Shown here: one piece after another, positions 28,456-37,013 of the stretch | Layout: every line of letters begins with the position of its first letter | Position numbering within the stretch: position 1 is the first letter of the stretch | The notes under the pieces: generated by a model | What the model saw: only the letters and a program-made list of their open reading frames with translations | What the model was told of the DNA's origin: nothing | Database searches by the model: none | DNA from: Streptomyces phaeofaciens | GTDB taxonomy: Bacteria; Actinomycetota; Actinomycetes; Streptomycetales; Streptomycetaceae | DNA length: 64,000 bases | Reading direction: 5' to 3' | Assembly (NCBI RefSeq): GCF_014648915.1 | Contig: NZ_BMSA01000008.1 | Span: forward strand, 226,040-290,039 | Translations under genes and position numbers: made by a program

Positions 28456-30300
28456 GTGAGACCCACCCCCCGCAAGGCCCTGGCCGCGAGCGCGCTCGCT
28501 CTCGCCGCCGTCGCCACCCTCTCCCTCCCCGCGACCCCGGCGGCCGCCGCACCGGACGCCGCCTGCACCCCGGCCCAGGTGGTCGCCAACGGCGGCTTCG
28601 AGAGCGGTGCCACGTCCTGGACGCAGTCCTCGACGAGCGTGGTCACCAACCGCACCGGCCAGAGCGCCCACGGCGGCGGCTACTACGCCTGGCTGGACGG
28701 CACCGGCGGCACCCACACCGACACGCTCTCGCAGAGCGTGACCGTCCCGTCCGGCTGCGCCAGTGCCACCCTCACCTTCTGGCTGCACATCGACACCGCC
28801 GAGACCACGTCCTCCACGGCCTACGACAAGCTCACCGCCAAGATCGGCTCGACGACCCTCGCGACCTGGTCGAACCTCGACAAGAACACCGGATACGTCC
28901 AGAAGACGTTCGACGTGTCCGCGTTCGCCGGCCAGACCGTCGCCCTCGCCTTCACCGGCACCGAGGACTCCAGCCTCCAGTCGAGCTTCGTCCTCGACGA
29001 CATCGCGCTGAACACCGCCGACGGCACCACCCCGCCCGCGGACTCCACCCGGACGCCCATCTCCCCGTCGTACACCGTCAGCCTCACCAGCAACACCGCC
29101 GGGACCGTGTGGACCGGGCACCAGAGCGCGACCTTCACCAACGCCTCCGCCACTCCGCTCGGCGAGGTCTATCTGCGGCTGTGGGACAACTACCACGGCA
29201 CCTGCTCCACCACGCCGATCACGGTCGGCAATGTCACCGGCGGCACCGCGGGCGCGCTCTCGGTCGGCTGCACGGCACTGCCGATCACCCTGTCCACCCC
29301 CCTCGCACAGGGGCAGAGCGCCACGATCGGCTTCGACCTGGGCATCTCCGTACCCAGCGGCGCCGACCGGTTCGGCTACGACGGGGCGTTCAGCTTCATC
29401 GGGAACGCGCTGCCCGTCCTGGCGGTGAAGGACGGCGCGGGCTGGCACCTGGACCCGTACACCAACAACGGCGAGTCGTTCTACTCGCTGGCCGCCGACT
29501 TCCGGGTGACCCTCGACCACCCCAGCACCCTGCTCGTCCCGGCCACCGGCACCTCGGTGGACACCCCCGGCACCAGCGGGCGCACGGTCACCACCGCGAC
29601 CGCGACCCAGGTCCGCGACTTCGCCTGGGCCGCCGGGCCGTTCAGCAAGATCTCCGGCACCTCGGCCGCCGGCACCCCGGTCAACGTCTACTCCGTCTCC
29701 GGCATCAGCGCCGCCAACGCCCAGTCGATGCTGACCACCGCCCGGACCGCCGTCGACGCGCACGCCGCCCGGTTCGGCGCCTACCCGTACGGCGAGCTGG
29801 ACGCCGTGATCGACAACAACTTCTGGTTCGGCGGCATGGAGTACCCGGGCTTCGTCCTCGACCTGGTCAGCACGACCGCGCTCACCCATGAGATCGGCCA
29901 CCAGTGGTGGTACGGCATCGTCGGCGACGACGAGTACACCAGCCCCTGGCTGGACGAGTCGTTCACCGACTACGCCACCGACCTCGCGCTCGGCAAGACC
30001 GGCACCGGCTGCTGGAGCAGCGTCTCCTGGGCCTCGTCGGCCGAGAAGATCACCAACTCGATGGCCTACTGGGACACCCACTCCTCCCGGTACTCCACCG
30101 TCGTCTACGGCTACGGCAAGTGCGCCCTGCACGACCTGCGGCGGCTGATCGGCGAGACCGCCATGACCAAGCTGCTGAAGGACTACGCCACGGCCCACTG
30201 GTACGGCGTCTCGACCACGGCCGAGTTCAAGGCGGCCGCGCAGGCCGCCACGACCACGGACCTGACGTCGTTCTGGACCACCCACCGCATCGAGGGCTGA
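28456..30300 (+). CDS. Secreted M1-family zinc aminopeptidase
   Basis: 614 aa. The start GTG at 28456 has AAAGGAG 6 nt upstream. A Sec signal peptide (MRPTPRKALA and an Ala-rich core ending at AAA-PDAAC) shows export. Residues about 35-165 form a beta-rich jelly-roll module of the kind that binds carbohydrate. The catalytic domain carries HEIGHQWW with the third zinc ligand Glu in LDESF, i.e. HExxH-x18-E. It cleaves N-terminal residues from peptides outside the cell. It is convergent with the antimycin cluster and probably not part of it. Confidence 0.92.
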   Translation: MRPTPRKALAASALALAAVATLSLPATPAAAAPDAACTPAQVVANGGFESGATSWTQSSTSVVTNRTGQSAHGGGYYAWLDGTGGTHTDTLSQSVTVPSGCASATLTFWLHIDTAETTSSTAYDKLTAKIGSTTLATWSNLDKNTGYVQKTFDVSAFAGQTVALAFTGTEDSSLQSSFVLDDIALNTADGTTPPADSTRTPISPSYTVSLTSNTAGTVWTGHQSATFTNASATPLGEVYLRLWDNYHGTCSTTPITVGNVTGGTAGALSVGCTALPITLSTPLAQGQSATIGFDLGISVPSGADRFGYDGAFSFIGNALPVLAVKDGAGWHLDPYTNNGESFYSLAADFRVTLDHPSTLLVPATGTSVDTPGTSGRTVTTATATQVRDFAWAAGPFSKISGTSAAGTPVNVYSVSGISAANAQSMLTTARTAVDAHAARFGAYPYGELDAVIDNNFWFGGMEYPGFVLDLVSTTALTHEIGHQWWYGIVGDDEYTSPWLDESFTDYATDLALGKTGTGCWSSVSWASSAEKITNSMAYWDTHSSRYSTVVYGYGKCALHDLRRLIGETAMTKLLKDYATAHWYGVSTTAEFKAAAQAATTTDLTSFWTTHRIEG

Positions 30301-30312
30301 GCGGGCCCCGGG

Positions 30313-30338
30313 GACGGCACGGCCGCGGCCGTGCCGTC
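30313..30338. terminator. Hairpin between M1 peptidase and antP
   Basis: GACGGCACGGCC (30313-30324) pairs perfectly with GGCCGTGCCGTC (30327-30338). It lies in the 38-nt convergent gap and touches the antP stop, so it probably ends both transcripts and marks the left edge of the antimycin cluster. Confidence 0.82.
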
Positions 30339-31595
30339 TCAGGTCACCGCACCGCGCTCGGGCGCCGCGTCGTACGCGCCCGTCGTCACGATCTCCCGCA
30401 GACAGGTCACCGCCCGAAGGACGTCCGCGTGCGAGAGGTAGAGGGCGTTGACGCCGAAGCGCAGCAGGTCGGGGGCGCGCATGTCGCCGACGATCCCGCG
30501 CGCGGCCAGCGCGCGGACCAGGCCGTAGGCGTGCGGGTGCCGCAACGACACCTGGCTGCCCCGGCGTTCGGGGTCGGCCGGGGTGACCGGCTCGAAGCCC
30601 AGGCCGTCCAGCAGGGTGCCGGCGCAGCGCAGCAGGAAGCCGGTCAGGGACAGGCTCCTGGCGCGGACCTGCTCCAGGTCGAGGTCGTCGAAGACGGTGA
30701 GCGCGGCTTCGAGGCAGAGCAGGGAGAGCATCGGGGGTGTGCCGATGCGGCCCCGCGCGATCCCGGGGGCCGGGGTGTAGGTGTCGTGCAGCCCGAACGG
30801 GTCGGCGTGGCCGGTCCAGCCGGTCAGGGCGGGACTCCAGTGCTCGTGGTGCCGTTCGGCGACATAGAGGAAGGCGGGGGCGCCCGGTCCGCCGTTGAGG
30901 AACTTGTAGCCGCAGCCGACGGCGAAGTCCACGCCGAGCGCGTCCAGCCGGACGGGCATCGCCCCGGCCGCGTGGCACAGGTCCCACAGGACGAGCGCGC
31001 CGGCCTCGTGCGCGGCCCCGGTCAGGGCGGCGATGTCGTGGAGTTCACCGGTGCGGTAGTCGACGGGCGAGTAGCCGACCACGGCGACCCGGTCGCCCTC
31101 GGCGGCGAGCAGGCCGTGGAGGTCGGCGGGCCGTACCCGGCGCACCTCCAGACCGGTCCGGGCGGCCACCGAGTCGGTGAGGTACCGGTCGGTGGGAAAG
31201 TGGTCGGGGTCGGTGACCAGCAGGGGGCGGCCGGGGCGCAGGGCGGCGGCGGCGCCGAGGGCGTTGTACAGCTGCACGCTGGTCGAGTCGCCGACGAGGG
31301 TCTGCCCCGGGGCGGCGCCGACGATCCGGCCGACGGTGTCGCCGACCCGGACGGGGGCCTCCCACCAGGCGTGGGTGTTCCAGGAGGCGATGAGGTCGGT
31401 GCCCCACTGCCGGTGCAGGACGTCGTCGAGGACGGGCGGGACGGCGGCGGGCAGCGGGCCGAGCGAGTTGCCGTCGAGGTACACGACGTTCTCGGGCAGC
31501 AGGAACCGGCCGCGGGTGTCCGCGAGGGGCGCCTCGGCATCCAATGCGGCTGCTCTGGCGGCGAGTTCGGTGTGGGAGGGTGGTGCGGTGGTCAC
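30339..31595 (-). CDS. antP: Kynureninase, antimycin cluster
   Basis: 418-aa PLP enzyme that cleaves kynurenine to anthranilate and alanine, feeding the antimycin starter. The PLP-Lys is in the GYKFLNGGPG motif (around residue 230); DLCHAAG supplies the cofactor-contact Asp, and the N-terminal YLDGNSLGP is typical. It starts with GTG overlapping the antO stop (GTGA) and is the last gene of the antH-to-antP operon. antP is one of two genes (with antQ) that vary among described antimycin clusters; here it is present. Confidence 0.93.
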   Translation of the reverse strand: MTTAPPSHTELAARAAALDAEAPLADTRGRFLLPENVVYLDGNSLGPLPAAVPPVLDDVLHRQWGTDLIASWNTHAWWEAPVRVGDTVGRIVGAAPGQTLVGDSTSVQLYNALGAAAALRPGRPLLVTDPDHFPTDRYLTDSVAARTGLEVRRVRPADLHGLLAAEGDRVAVVGYSPVDYRTGELHDIAALTGAAHEAGALVLWDLCHAAGAMPVRLDALGVDFAVGCGYKFLNGGPGAPAFLYVAERHHEHWSPALTGWTGHADPFGLHDTYTPAPGIARGRIGTPPMLSLLCLEAALTVFDDLDLEQVRARSLSLTGFLLRCAGTLLDGLGFEPVTPADPERRGSQVSLRHPHAYGLVRALAARGIVGDMRAPDLLRFGVNALYLSHADVLRAVTCLREIVTTGAYDAAPERGAVT

Positions 31596-32437
31596 GGTCG
31601 GGGGGACTCCTCCGGTGCGGGGCCGCCGTCCCCGGCCCGGGGTACGGACAGACGGCGCAGGGTGTCGGCGACGGCCCGCGCGGCCGGGGCGCCGGGCTCG
31701 ATCAGTGTGTAGTGGCCGGTGCCGGGCAGGACGACGGTCTCCAGGTCCCGGTGCACGGCGGCGTAGTCCGCGAACTGGGTGAGCGGGACCTCCTCGTCGG
31801 CCTCGCCGTGCAGCAGCACGGTACGAACCCCGGTCGTGCCCGCCTCCTTGAGCAGGGTGAGCGGATCGACGAACGGCAGCCGTTCGTCGAACTCCGCGGG
31901 TCCGCCCAGGAGTTGCAGTGCGGCATCACCGCTGAGGCGGTCCCGGCGGGTGGCGTCGAGATCGGTCAGCGGGGCGAGCGCGAGAACGGCCGGAGGCAAC
32001 TTTGCGGTGTGCCAGGGGGATTCGGGCGGCAGCAGGGAGCGGGCCGCGCACCACAGCGCGAGATGACCGCCCGAGCAGTGCCCGGCCAGCACGTACGGGC
32101 GCCCCTGGGGCAGGGTGTCGACGATCCGGGCGATGTCGTCGAAGGTCTCGGGGTACCCGCCGGCGCCCCCGGACCTGCGGAAGCCGGGCAGCAGCACCGA
32201 GAAGCCCTGCTGCGCGAGGTGGGCGGCGAACGGGGTGAGGTGCATCCGGTCGTAGCGCCAGTAGCCGCCGTGCAGCAGGATCACCAGCGGGGCGGCCGGG
32301 TCCTCGGCGGGCCACGCGTCGTAGACCTGGTGCGGATGGTCGCCGTACCGGCCGTGGACGGGGGCCAGGACCGGCCGCAGCGACAGGACGCGCTTCTCCT
32401 CCTCGGCGGCGAACGCCGAGATCTCCCTAGATGTCAC
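31592..32437 (-). CDS. antO: Alpha/beta hydrolase-fold AntO (formyl-group enzyme)
   Basis: 281 aa. HGGYW (residues 56-60) is the oxyanion motif of kynurenine formamidases, followed by a nucleophile elbow that reads G-H-C-S-G (119-123): Cys121 stands where Ser is expected. The acid and base are probably the Asp in HGEADEE and the His in GTGHYTL. The family would deformylate N-formylkynurenine, but AntO is proposed in the literature to be the N-formyltransferase acting on 3-aminosalicylate; a Cys nucleophile would suit transfer. Start is GTG 32437, overlapping antN by 11 nt. Confidence 0.86.
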   Translation of the reverse strand: MTSREISAFAAEEEKRVLSLRPVLAPVHGRYGDHPHQVYDAWPAEDPAAPLVILLHGGYWRYDRMHLTPFAAHLAQQGFSVLLPGFRRSGGAGGYPETFDDIARIVDTLPQGRPYVLAGHCSGGHLALWCAARSLLPPESPWHTAKLPPAVLALAPLTDLDATRRDRLSGDAALQLLGGPAEFDERLPFVDPLTLLKEAGTTGVRTVLLHGEADEEVPLTQFADYAAVHRDLETVVLPGTGHYTLIEPGAPAARAVADTLRRLSVPRAGDGGPAPEESPRP

Positions 32438-33275
32438 CGCGGACCGCCCACAGTTCGGGGAAGACCAGCCGGTCCGCGCGCGCCCGGAGGAAGTCCACCC
32501 CCGAGGAACCCGCGCTGCCGGTCTTGGCGCCCATGGCGCGCCGCACCACCATGACGTGGTCGAAGCGCCAGCGGGTGACCCGTTCGGCGATGTCCGTGAG
32601 GAGTTCGCCGAGCGCGAGCAGCGGATGGTGCTGCGGGCCGGTGTACACGTGCCGCCAGGCCTCGGTGACTCCGGGATCGGCCTCGTAGGGCAGGGTGACG
32701 TCCCGCTCCCGGACGTGTTCCGGCACGGGCAGGCCCTGGCGGTACAGATACGCCAGCACCTCGTCGTAGAGCGAGGGTTCCCGGTGGGCGTCGCGCAGCG
32801 CCTCGTGGACCCTCGTATCGCCCTGATGGGCGCGGACCAGCGTCGCGGACTTCTCGCCGAGCAGGAACTCCATGTGCCGGTACATCGCGGACTGGAAGCC
32901 GGAGGCCTGGCCGAACGCGGCCCGGAATCCGTTGAACTGAAGGGGCGTCAGGGCAGCGATGGGCTGCCAGGAGTCGACGAGGGCACCCACCGCGCGCCGG
33001 CTGCGCACCAGGGCGTCCGTGGCGGCGTCCAGGTCGTCCTTGGCGAAGGCGTCCCGGGCGGTGCGCCATTCGTGGACGATCAGGGTGAACCAGAGTTCCA
33101 TCACCTGGGTGGTGACGAGGAAGCCCATCTCGTCGGCGGCCTCGGTGAGCGGCTGCTGGAGGGAGTTGAGGACCGAGGCGTGCACATAGTCGTCGTAGGG
33201 GCTCACGCCGGGAAACGGCTGGACCAGCGGGTCGTCCGGTGACAGATCCGCGAGCGCGGACGTGCCGTCGTTCAT
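32427..33275 (-). CDS. antN: Tryptophan 2,3-dioxygenase, antimycin cluster
   Basis: 282-aa haem dioxygenase that opens the indole ring of tryptophan to N-formylkynurenine, the first step to the aminosalicylate starter. Family segments are clear: YDDY (27-30), ELWF (60-63), FRAAFGQASGFQS, the haem-ligand His in WRFDHV, and the GSAGSSG loop. The active-site His of the QHQ motif in the Xanthomonas enzyme is replaced by Thr56 (VTTQ). ATG 33275 has AAGGAG 6 nt upstream. The 78-nt gap to antM shows only GC-rich sequence. Confidence 0.92.
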   Translation of the reverse strand: MNDGTSALADLSPDDPLVQPFPGVSPYDDYVHASVLNSLQQPLTEAADEMGFLVTTQVMELWFTLIVHEWRTARDAFAKDDLDAATDALVRSRRAVGALVDSWQPIAALTPLQFNGFRAAFGQASGFQSAMYRHMEFLLGEKSATLVRAHQGDTRVHEALRDAHREPSLYDEVLAYLYRQGLPVPEHVRERDVTLPYEADPGVTEAWRHVYTGPQHHPLLALGELLTDIAERVTRWRFDHVMVVRRAMGAKTGSAGSSGVDFLRARADRLVFPELWAVRGDI

Positions 33276-33353
33276 GGATGGCTCCTTGGGGCTTCCGCTC
33301 TGGGGGGTGGGCGGGGCGCGGCGGGGGTGGTGCGCGCGCCGGTGGGGCGGGGC

Positions 33354-34130
33354 TCACAGGCCGAGGTGGACGCCTCCGGTGGCGTCGATCCACTGGCCCG
33401 TCACCCAGCGGGCCTCGTCGCTCGCGACGAAGGACACCACGTCGGCGATGTCCGCGGGGGCGCCGAGCCGGTTGAACACCGAGGCCGCGGCGAGCGCCTG
33501 GCGGATCTGCGGGTTCTGCAGGGTGGGGTTGATCTCGGTCTCGGTGAAGCCGGGCGCGACCGAGTTCACGGTGATGCCGCGCGGGCCGAGCTGGAGGGCC
33601 AGCGAGAGGGTGAGGCTGTCCAGGGCGGCCTTGGTCATCGTGTACGTGGCGATCGCCGGGTAGGCGATCCTGGTGGCGCCGGAGGAGACGGTGATGATCC
33701 GTCCGCCGTCCCGGATCCGCCCGAGGGCCTGCTGGAGGATGAAGTACGGCGCCTTGGTGTTGATCGCGAAGACGCGGTCGTAGTCCTCCTCGGTGACGTG
33801 CTCGATCGGCCTGGGCAGGGTGATGCCCGCGTTGTTGACGACGATGTCCACGCCGGGCGCCGCGTCGCGGGCGGCCAGGGCGCGGTCGAAGGCGTCCCAG
33901 AGGGTGGCGGCGTCGCCGGGGACGCCCAGTTCGGCGTGGATCGCGAAGGCTCGGCCGCCGTCCGCCTCGATCTCCTTGACCGTGCGCTCGGCGGCGGTGT
34001 GGTCGTGCCCGTAGTGCACGGCGACCAGCGCGCCCTCGCGGGCGAGGCGTCCGGCGACGGCCCGGCCGATGCCGCGGCTGCCGCCCGTGACCAGGGCGGT
34101 CCTGTCCTGGTGTCGTCCGGTGGTGGTCAA
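33354..34130 (-). CDS. antM: Short-chain dehydrogenase, antimycin C8 ketoreductase
   Basis: 258-aa classical SDR. The NADPH loop TGGSRGIG, NNAG, the catalytic Ser in VSSGA and Tyr/Lys in YTMTK are intact. In antimycin biosynthesis AntM is assigned as the standalone ketoreductase that reduces the C8 ketone left by AntD, giving the hydroxyl that AntB acylates. It begins with TTG at 34130, supported by AAAGGA 7 nt upstream. Confidence 0.9.
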   Translation of the reverse strand: MTTTGRHQDRTALVTGGSRGIGRAVAGRLAREGALVAVHYGHDHTAAERTVKEIEADGGRAFAIHAELGVPGDAATLWDAFDRALAARDAAPGVDIVVNNAGITLPRPIEHVTEEDYDRVFAINTKAPYFILQQALGRIRDGGRIITVSSGATRIAYPAIATYTMTKAALDSLTLSLALQLGPRGITVNSVAPGFTETEINPTLQNPQIRQALAAASVFNRLGAPADIADVVSFVASDEARWVTGQWIDATGGVHLGL

Positions 34131-34171
34131 GTGCGTGTCCTTTCGGGCGGCCGCCGGACGGTTCTCGGGCG

Positions 34172-34198
34172 GCTTTGGGGGCTTTGGGGGCTTTGGGG
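34172..34198. repeat. Three tandem GCTTTGGGG units between antM and antL
   Basis: Three perfect 9-bp units lie in the 100-nt gap between antL and antM. The G runs are on the plus strand, i.e. the template strand of the operon. No hairpin is formed. Confidence 0.85.
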
Positions 34199-34230
34199 GT
34201 CGTTCGAAGTGCGTTCGGGCGACGAGCCCT

Positions 34231-35403
34231 TCACGCGTCGAAGTCGAGCGTGAGGTCGTCGCCGGCGGGCCGGGCGCGGCAGGCGAGGGTGTAGCCGGCC
34301 GCCAGGTCCCGCGGGTCGAGGGCGTGCTGACGGCCCAGGGTCACCTCGCCGGACACGACGAGTGCCCGGCAGCTGCCGCAGACGCCGTCGCGGCAGGCGT
34401 ACGGGGCGTCCGGGCGGGCCCGCAGCACGGCGTCCAGCACCACGTGGTCGTCGGGGGCCATCGTCACGGCGGTGGTCCGGCCGCCGATCACCGCGCGGAC
34501 CCGGCCGGGCCGGGCGGACCCGGCGGATCCGGCGGGGGTGGCGGTCGTGGCGGGGTCCGGTTCGGGGGGCGCGCCGTCGGCGGAGAAGAGTTCCCGGCGG
34601 ATGTTCTCGGGGGGCGCGCCCCAGGCGGTGAGGGTCGTGCGCGCGGTCTCGACCAGGCCCCACGGTCCGCACAGCGCGAACGTGGTGGAGCGGTCGGGGC
34701 GGGCGCCGAGGAGGGCGAGCAGACGGCGCAGGCGGTCGGCGTCGACGCGACCGGTGAACAGGTCGCTCTCGCGGCGCTCGCGCGAGAGGACGTACAGGGC
34801 GGTGAAGCGGTCGACGAACGCGTCCTTGAGTTCGGCGAGTTCGTCGGCGAGCAGGGCCGTGCCCGCCGTGCGGGCGGCGTGGACCAGGGAGACCCGGCAG
34901 CCGGGGTCGTCGCGCAGGGCCGCGGCGGCCAGGGCGGCCAGCGGGGTGATGCCGCTGCCGCCGGCGATCAGGACGTGATGGGCGCCGGGGATCGCCGGCA
35001 GGGCGAACGTCCCTGCGGGCGGAGCGAGTTCGAGGGTGTCCCCGGCCTCCAGGGCGGTGCGGGCGTGAGCGCCGAAGCCGTCGGGGGTGTTGCGCTGGAT
35101 CACCAGGCGCAGGGCGCCGGGGTCACCGGGCGGCGGGCACACCGAGTAGGTGCGGCGCAGTTCGCGGCCGGGCGGCCGGTGGCGTACGACGACATGCCGG
35201 CCCGGGGCGGCGGCGAAGGTGGCGGCGAGGTCCGGCGGGACGACCAGCGTGACGGCGACGGCGTCCTCGGTCAGCGGCTCCTTGTGCGCGACGGTGAGCC
35301 GGTGCCAGCCGGTACGGCGGGCCGCGGTCACGGGAACCGCCGATGCGGCCGATACGGCCGGGGTGGTCGGGGTGGTCGGGGTGGTCGGGGTGGTCGTGTT
35401 CAT
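34231..35403 (-). CDS. antL: PaaE-like reductase of the anthranilate oxygenase
   Basis: 390-aa electron-transfer subunit. An N-terminal low-complexity Thr-Pro tail (about residues 3-15) precedes an FAD domain (R-x-Y-S as RRTYSVC), an NAD domain (ITPLAALAAAAL) and a C-terminal plant-type [2Fe-2S] ferredoxin with CRDGVCGSC and a distal Cys in TLACRA. It passes electrons from NAD(P)H to the AntHIJK diiron hydroxylase. ATG 35403 was chosen, 11 nt after antK; the open frame extends further upstream only as a shadow of antK. Confidence 0.92.
   Translation of the reverse strand: MNTTTPTTPTTPTTPAVSAASAVPVTAARRTGWHRLTVAHKEPLTEDAVAVTLVVPPDLAATFAAAPGRHVVVRHRPPGRELRRTYSVCPPPGDPGALRLVIQRNTPDGFGAHARTALEAGDTLELAPPAGTFALPAIPGAHHVLIAGGSGITPLAALAAAALRDDPGCRVSLVHAARTAGTALLADELAELKDAFVDRFTALYVLSRERRESDLFTGRVDADRLRRLLALLGARPDRSTTFALCGPWGLVETARTTLTAWGAPPENIRRELFSADGAPPEPDPATTATPAGSAGSARPGRVRAVIGGRTTAVTMAPDDHVVLDAVLRARPDAPYACRDGVCGSCRALVVSGEVTLGRQHALDPRDLAAGYTLACRARPAGDDLTLDFDA
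35360..35395. repeat. Four tandem GGGGTGGTC units in the antL 5' end
   Basis: Four perfect 9-bp units encode the Thr-Thr-Pro repeats of the AntL N-terminus. The G-rich strand has four GGGG runs separated by 5 nt and could form a G-quadruplex in the template strand. Confidence 0.85.
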
Positions 35404-35414
35404 GGTGGCGCGCC

Positions 35415-35927
35415 TCACACCGTGGCCAGGTAGGGGAACGTCTCGCGGCAGGACGTGCACACCAGCACCGACTGGCACCGGGTCGGCCCGAACGGCGAGT
35501 GCGGGCGGGTGGCCCGGCTGCCGCAGTTCGGGCAGGGGGCGCCGAGGCCGATCCGGACGGGCCTCGGGGCGGTGGTCGGGCCGGGCGGGGCGATGCCGTG
35601 CTCGGCGAGCGCGCGCCGCCCGGAGGGGGTGATCCGGTCCGTGCTCCAGGCCGGGGTGAGCACCTGGCGGACCCTGCCGTCCGGGTGCCCGCACTCCGCG
35701 AGCGTCCCGGCGACGGCGGCGGTGATCTCGGACAGGGCGGGGCAGCCGAGGAAGGTGGGGGTGAACTCGACCTCCATCCGGCCGTCGGGAGCGAGGAACA
35801 CGCCCCGGACCACGCCGAGTTCGCCGAGGGTGACGAACGGCAGCTCGGGGTCGGGGAGGGCGTGCACCCGGGCGCGCACCTCGTCGGCCGTGAGCGGCTG
35901 CGCGCCGGTGCGGGCGGGGCCGGTCAC
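35415..35927 (-). CDS. antK: PaaD-like (PaaJ) subunit of the anthranilate oxygenase
   Basis: 170 aa. An N-terminal MIP18/DUF59-type domain (LPDPELPFVTLGELG) and a C-terminal zinc ribbon (CPNC at 132-135, then C151, C157-C160). PaaD-type proteins are needed for maturation of the PaaABCE complex. Start GTG 35927 overlaps the antJ stop (GTGA) and has GGGAGG 6 nt upstream; the longer open frame is a shadow of antJ. Confidence 0.9.
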   Translation of the reverse strand: MTGPARTGAQPLTADEVRARVHALPDPELPFVTLGELGVVRGVFLAPDGRMEVEFTPTFLGCPALSEITAAVAGTLAECGHPDGRVRQVLTPAWSTDRITPSGRRALAEHGIAPPGPTTAPRPVRIGLGAPCPNCGSRATRPHSPFGPTRCQSVLVCTSCRETFPYLATV

Positions 35928-36718
35928 CAGGTACCTCCCGGGAACTGCCGGTGCACCGACTGGAGTTCGGCGATCAGTGGCGCGAACTCCTCGCCGTGCA
36001 GGCCCTGCCGGCCGCCGCGCGCCTCCCAGCGCGGGGCGGGCACGGCCAGTCCGGCGCGCTCCACCACCGCGTGCACCCGCTCCCGCCACACCGGACGCAG
36101 CGGTCCGGGCGACGCGGCGGCCCCGGTCCCGGCCAGCCGGGCCACCAGGTCGTCCTCGTCGAACAGCTCGGCCGTGTACGGCCACACCCGGTCCAGGGCG
36201 GCCTGCATACGCCGCCCGCTCTCGGCGGTGCCGAGGCCGAGGCGTACGGTCCAGCCGTCGGCGTGCCGCCGGTGGTAGTCGACCTCGGTGGCGGCCCGCG
36301 CGGCGCACGCGGCCAGCCCCGGTTCCGCGCTGCCGGCGAGCGCCTCGTAGTAGAGGACGGCGTAGTGGCTGTAGGCGAGCTGCCGGGCGACGGTCACCGC
36401 GAAGTCCCCGTTGGGCAGCGCGGTGAGCAGGGTGTTGCGGAACTCCCGGTCGCCTCGGCCGTAGGCGAGGTCGTCCTCGGTGCGGCCGGTGCCGTCAAGG
36501 GTGCCGCTCAGGGCGAGCAGGGCGCGGGCGTGGCCGATCAGATCGAGGGCGATGTTCGACAGGGCCAGGTCCTCCTCGATCGTCGGGGCCCGGGTGATCC
36601 ACTGGCACAGGCGCTGGCCGAGGACGAGGGCGTCGTCGCCGAGCCGGGCGGCGAGCAGGGCGAACCCTGCCGTGTCGCCCCGCGCTTCCCGGGCGCCGTG
36701 CGTCTCAGTCGTCGTCAT
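35924..36718 (-). CDS. antJ: PaaC-like structural subunit of the anthranilate oxygenase
   Basis: 264-aa ferritin-like helical subunit that pairs with AntH as PaaC does with PaaA. Family segments LALSNIALDLIGHARALL (about 50-67) and VDYHRRHADGW are present. It lies between the PaaB- and PaaD-like genes, overlapping antI by 14 nt and antK by 4 nt. Confidence 0.92.
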   Translation of the reverse strand: MTTTETHGAREARGDTAGFALLAARLGDDALVLGQRLCQWITRAPTIEEDLALSNIALDLIGHARALLALSGTLDGTGRTEDDLAYGRGDREFRNTLLTALPNGDFAVTVARQLAYSHYAVLYYEALAGSAEPGLAACAARAATEVDYHRRHADGWTVRLGLGTAESGRRMQAALDRVWPYTAELFDEDDLVARLAGTGAAASPGPLRPVWRERVHAVVERAGLAVPAPRWEARGGRQGLHGEEFAPLIAELQSVHRQFPGGTW

Positions 36719-37013
36719 CGTGGTCGCCTCCCCCGGTCAGCGGGGTGAAGTGCTCGGGGTAGCGGTACGGCTTGTGGTGGGCGTTGCTGAAGAACGGGTC
36801 GCGTTCGGTGGGGGACGCGGCGTGCACGTCGGCAGAGCGCACCACCCACAGCGACAGCGGTTCGCCCCGCCGGGTGTACAGGTCGCGGGCGTGCTCCAGC
36901 GCCATGTCCGCGTCGCCGGCCCGTACGGAGCCGACGTGCTGGTGGGACAGGCCGCGGCGGGGCCGCAGGAACACCTCCCAGGACGCCGTCACACCCTCCG
37001 TCTCCCGGCTCAC
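36705..37013 (-). CDS. antI: PaaB-like subunit of the anthranilate oxygenase
   Basis: 102 aa with the compact PaaB core (SWEVFLRPRRGLSHQHVGSV) and an acidic tail ending in four Asp. Start GTG 37013 overlaps the antH stop (GTGA) and has GGAGG 7 nt upstream; GTG 36992 is a less likely start. The frame continues upstream only as a shadow of antH. Confidence 0.9.
   Translation of the reverse strand: MSRETEGVTASWEVFLRPRRGLSHQHVGSVRAGDADMALEHARDLYTRRGEPLSLWVVRSADVHAASPTERDPFFSNAHHKPYRYPEHFTPLTGGGDHDDDD

Noticed and set aside
30301..30338. antQ remnant after antP
   Set aside because: Only a 38-nt gap with a hairpin lies between antP and the M1 peptidase, so no remnant can be there.
30339..33275. 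Housekeeping tryptophan-kynurenine degradation operon
   Set aside because: The genes overlap or directly follow antM-antH in one operon, which assigns them to antimycin starter supply.
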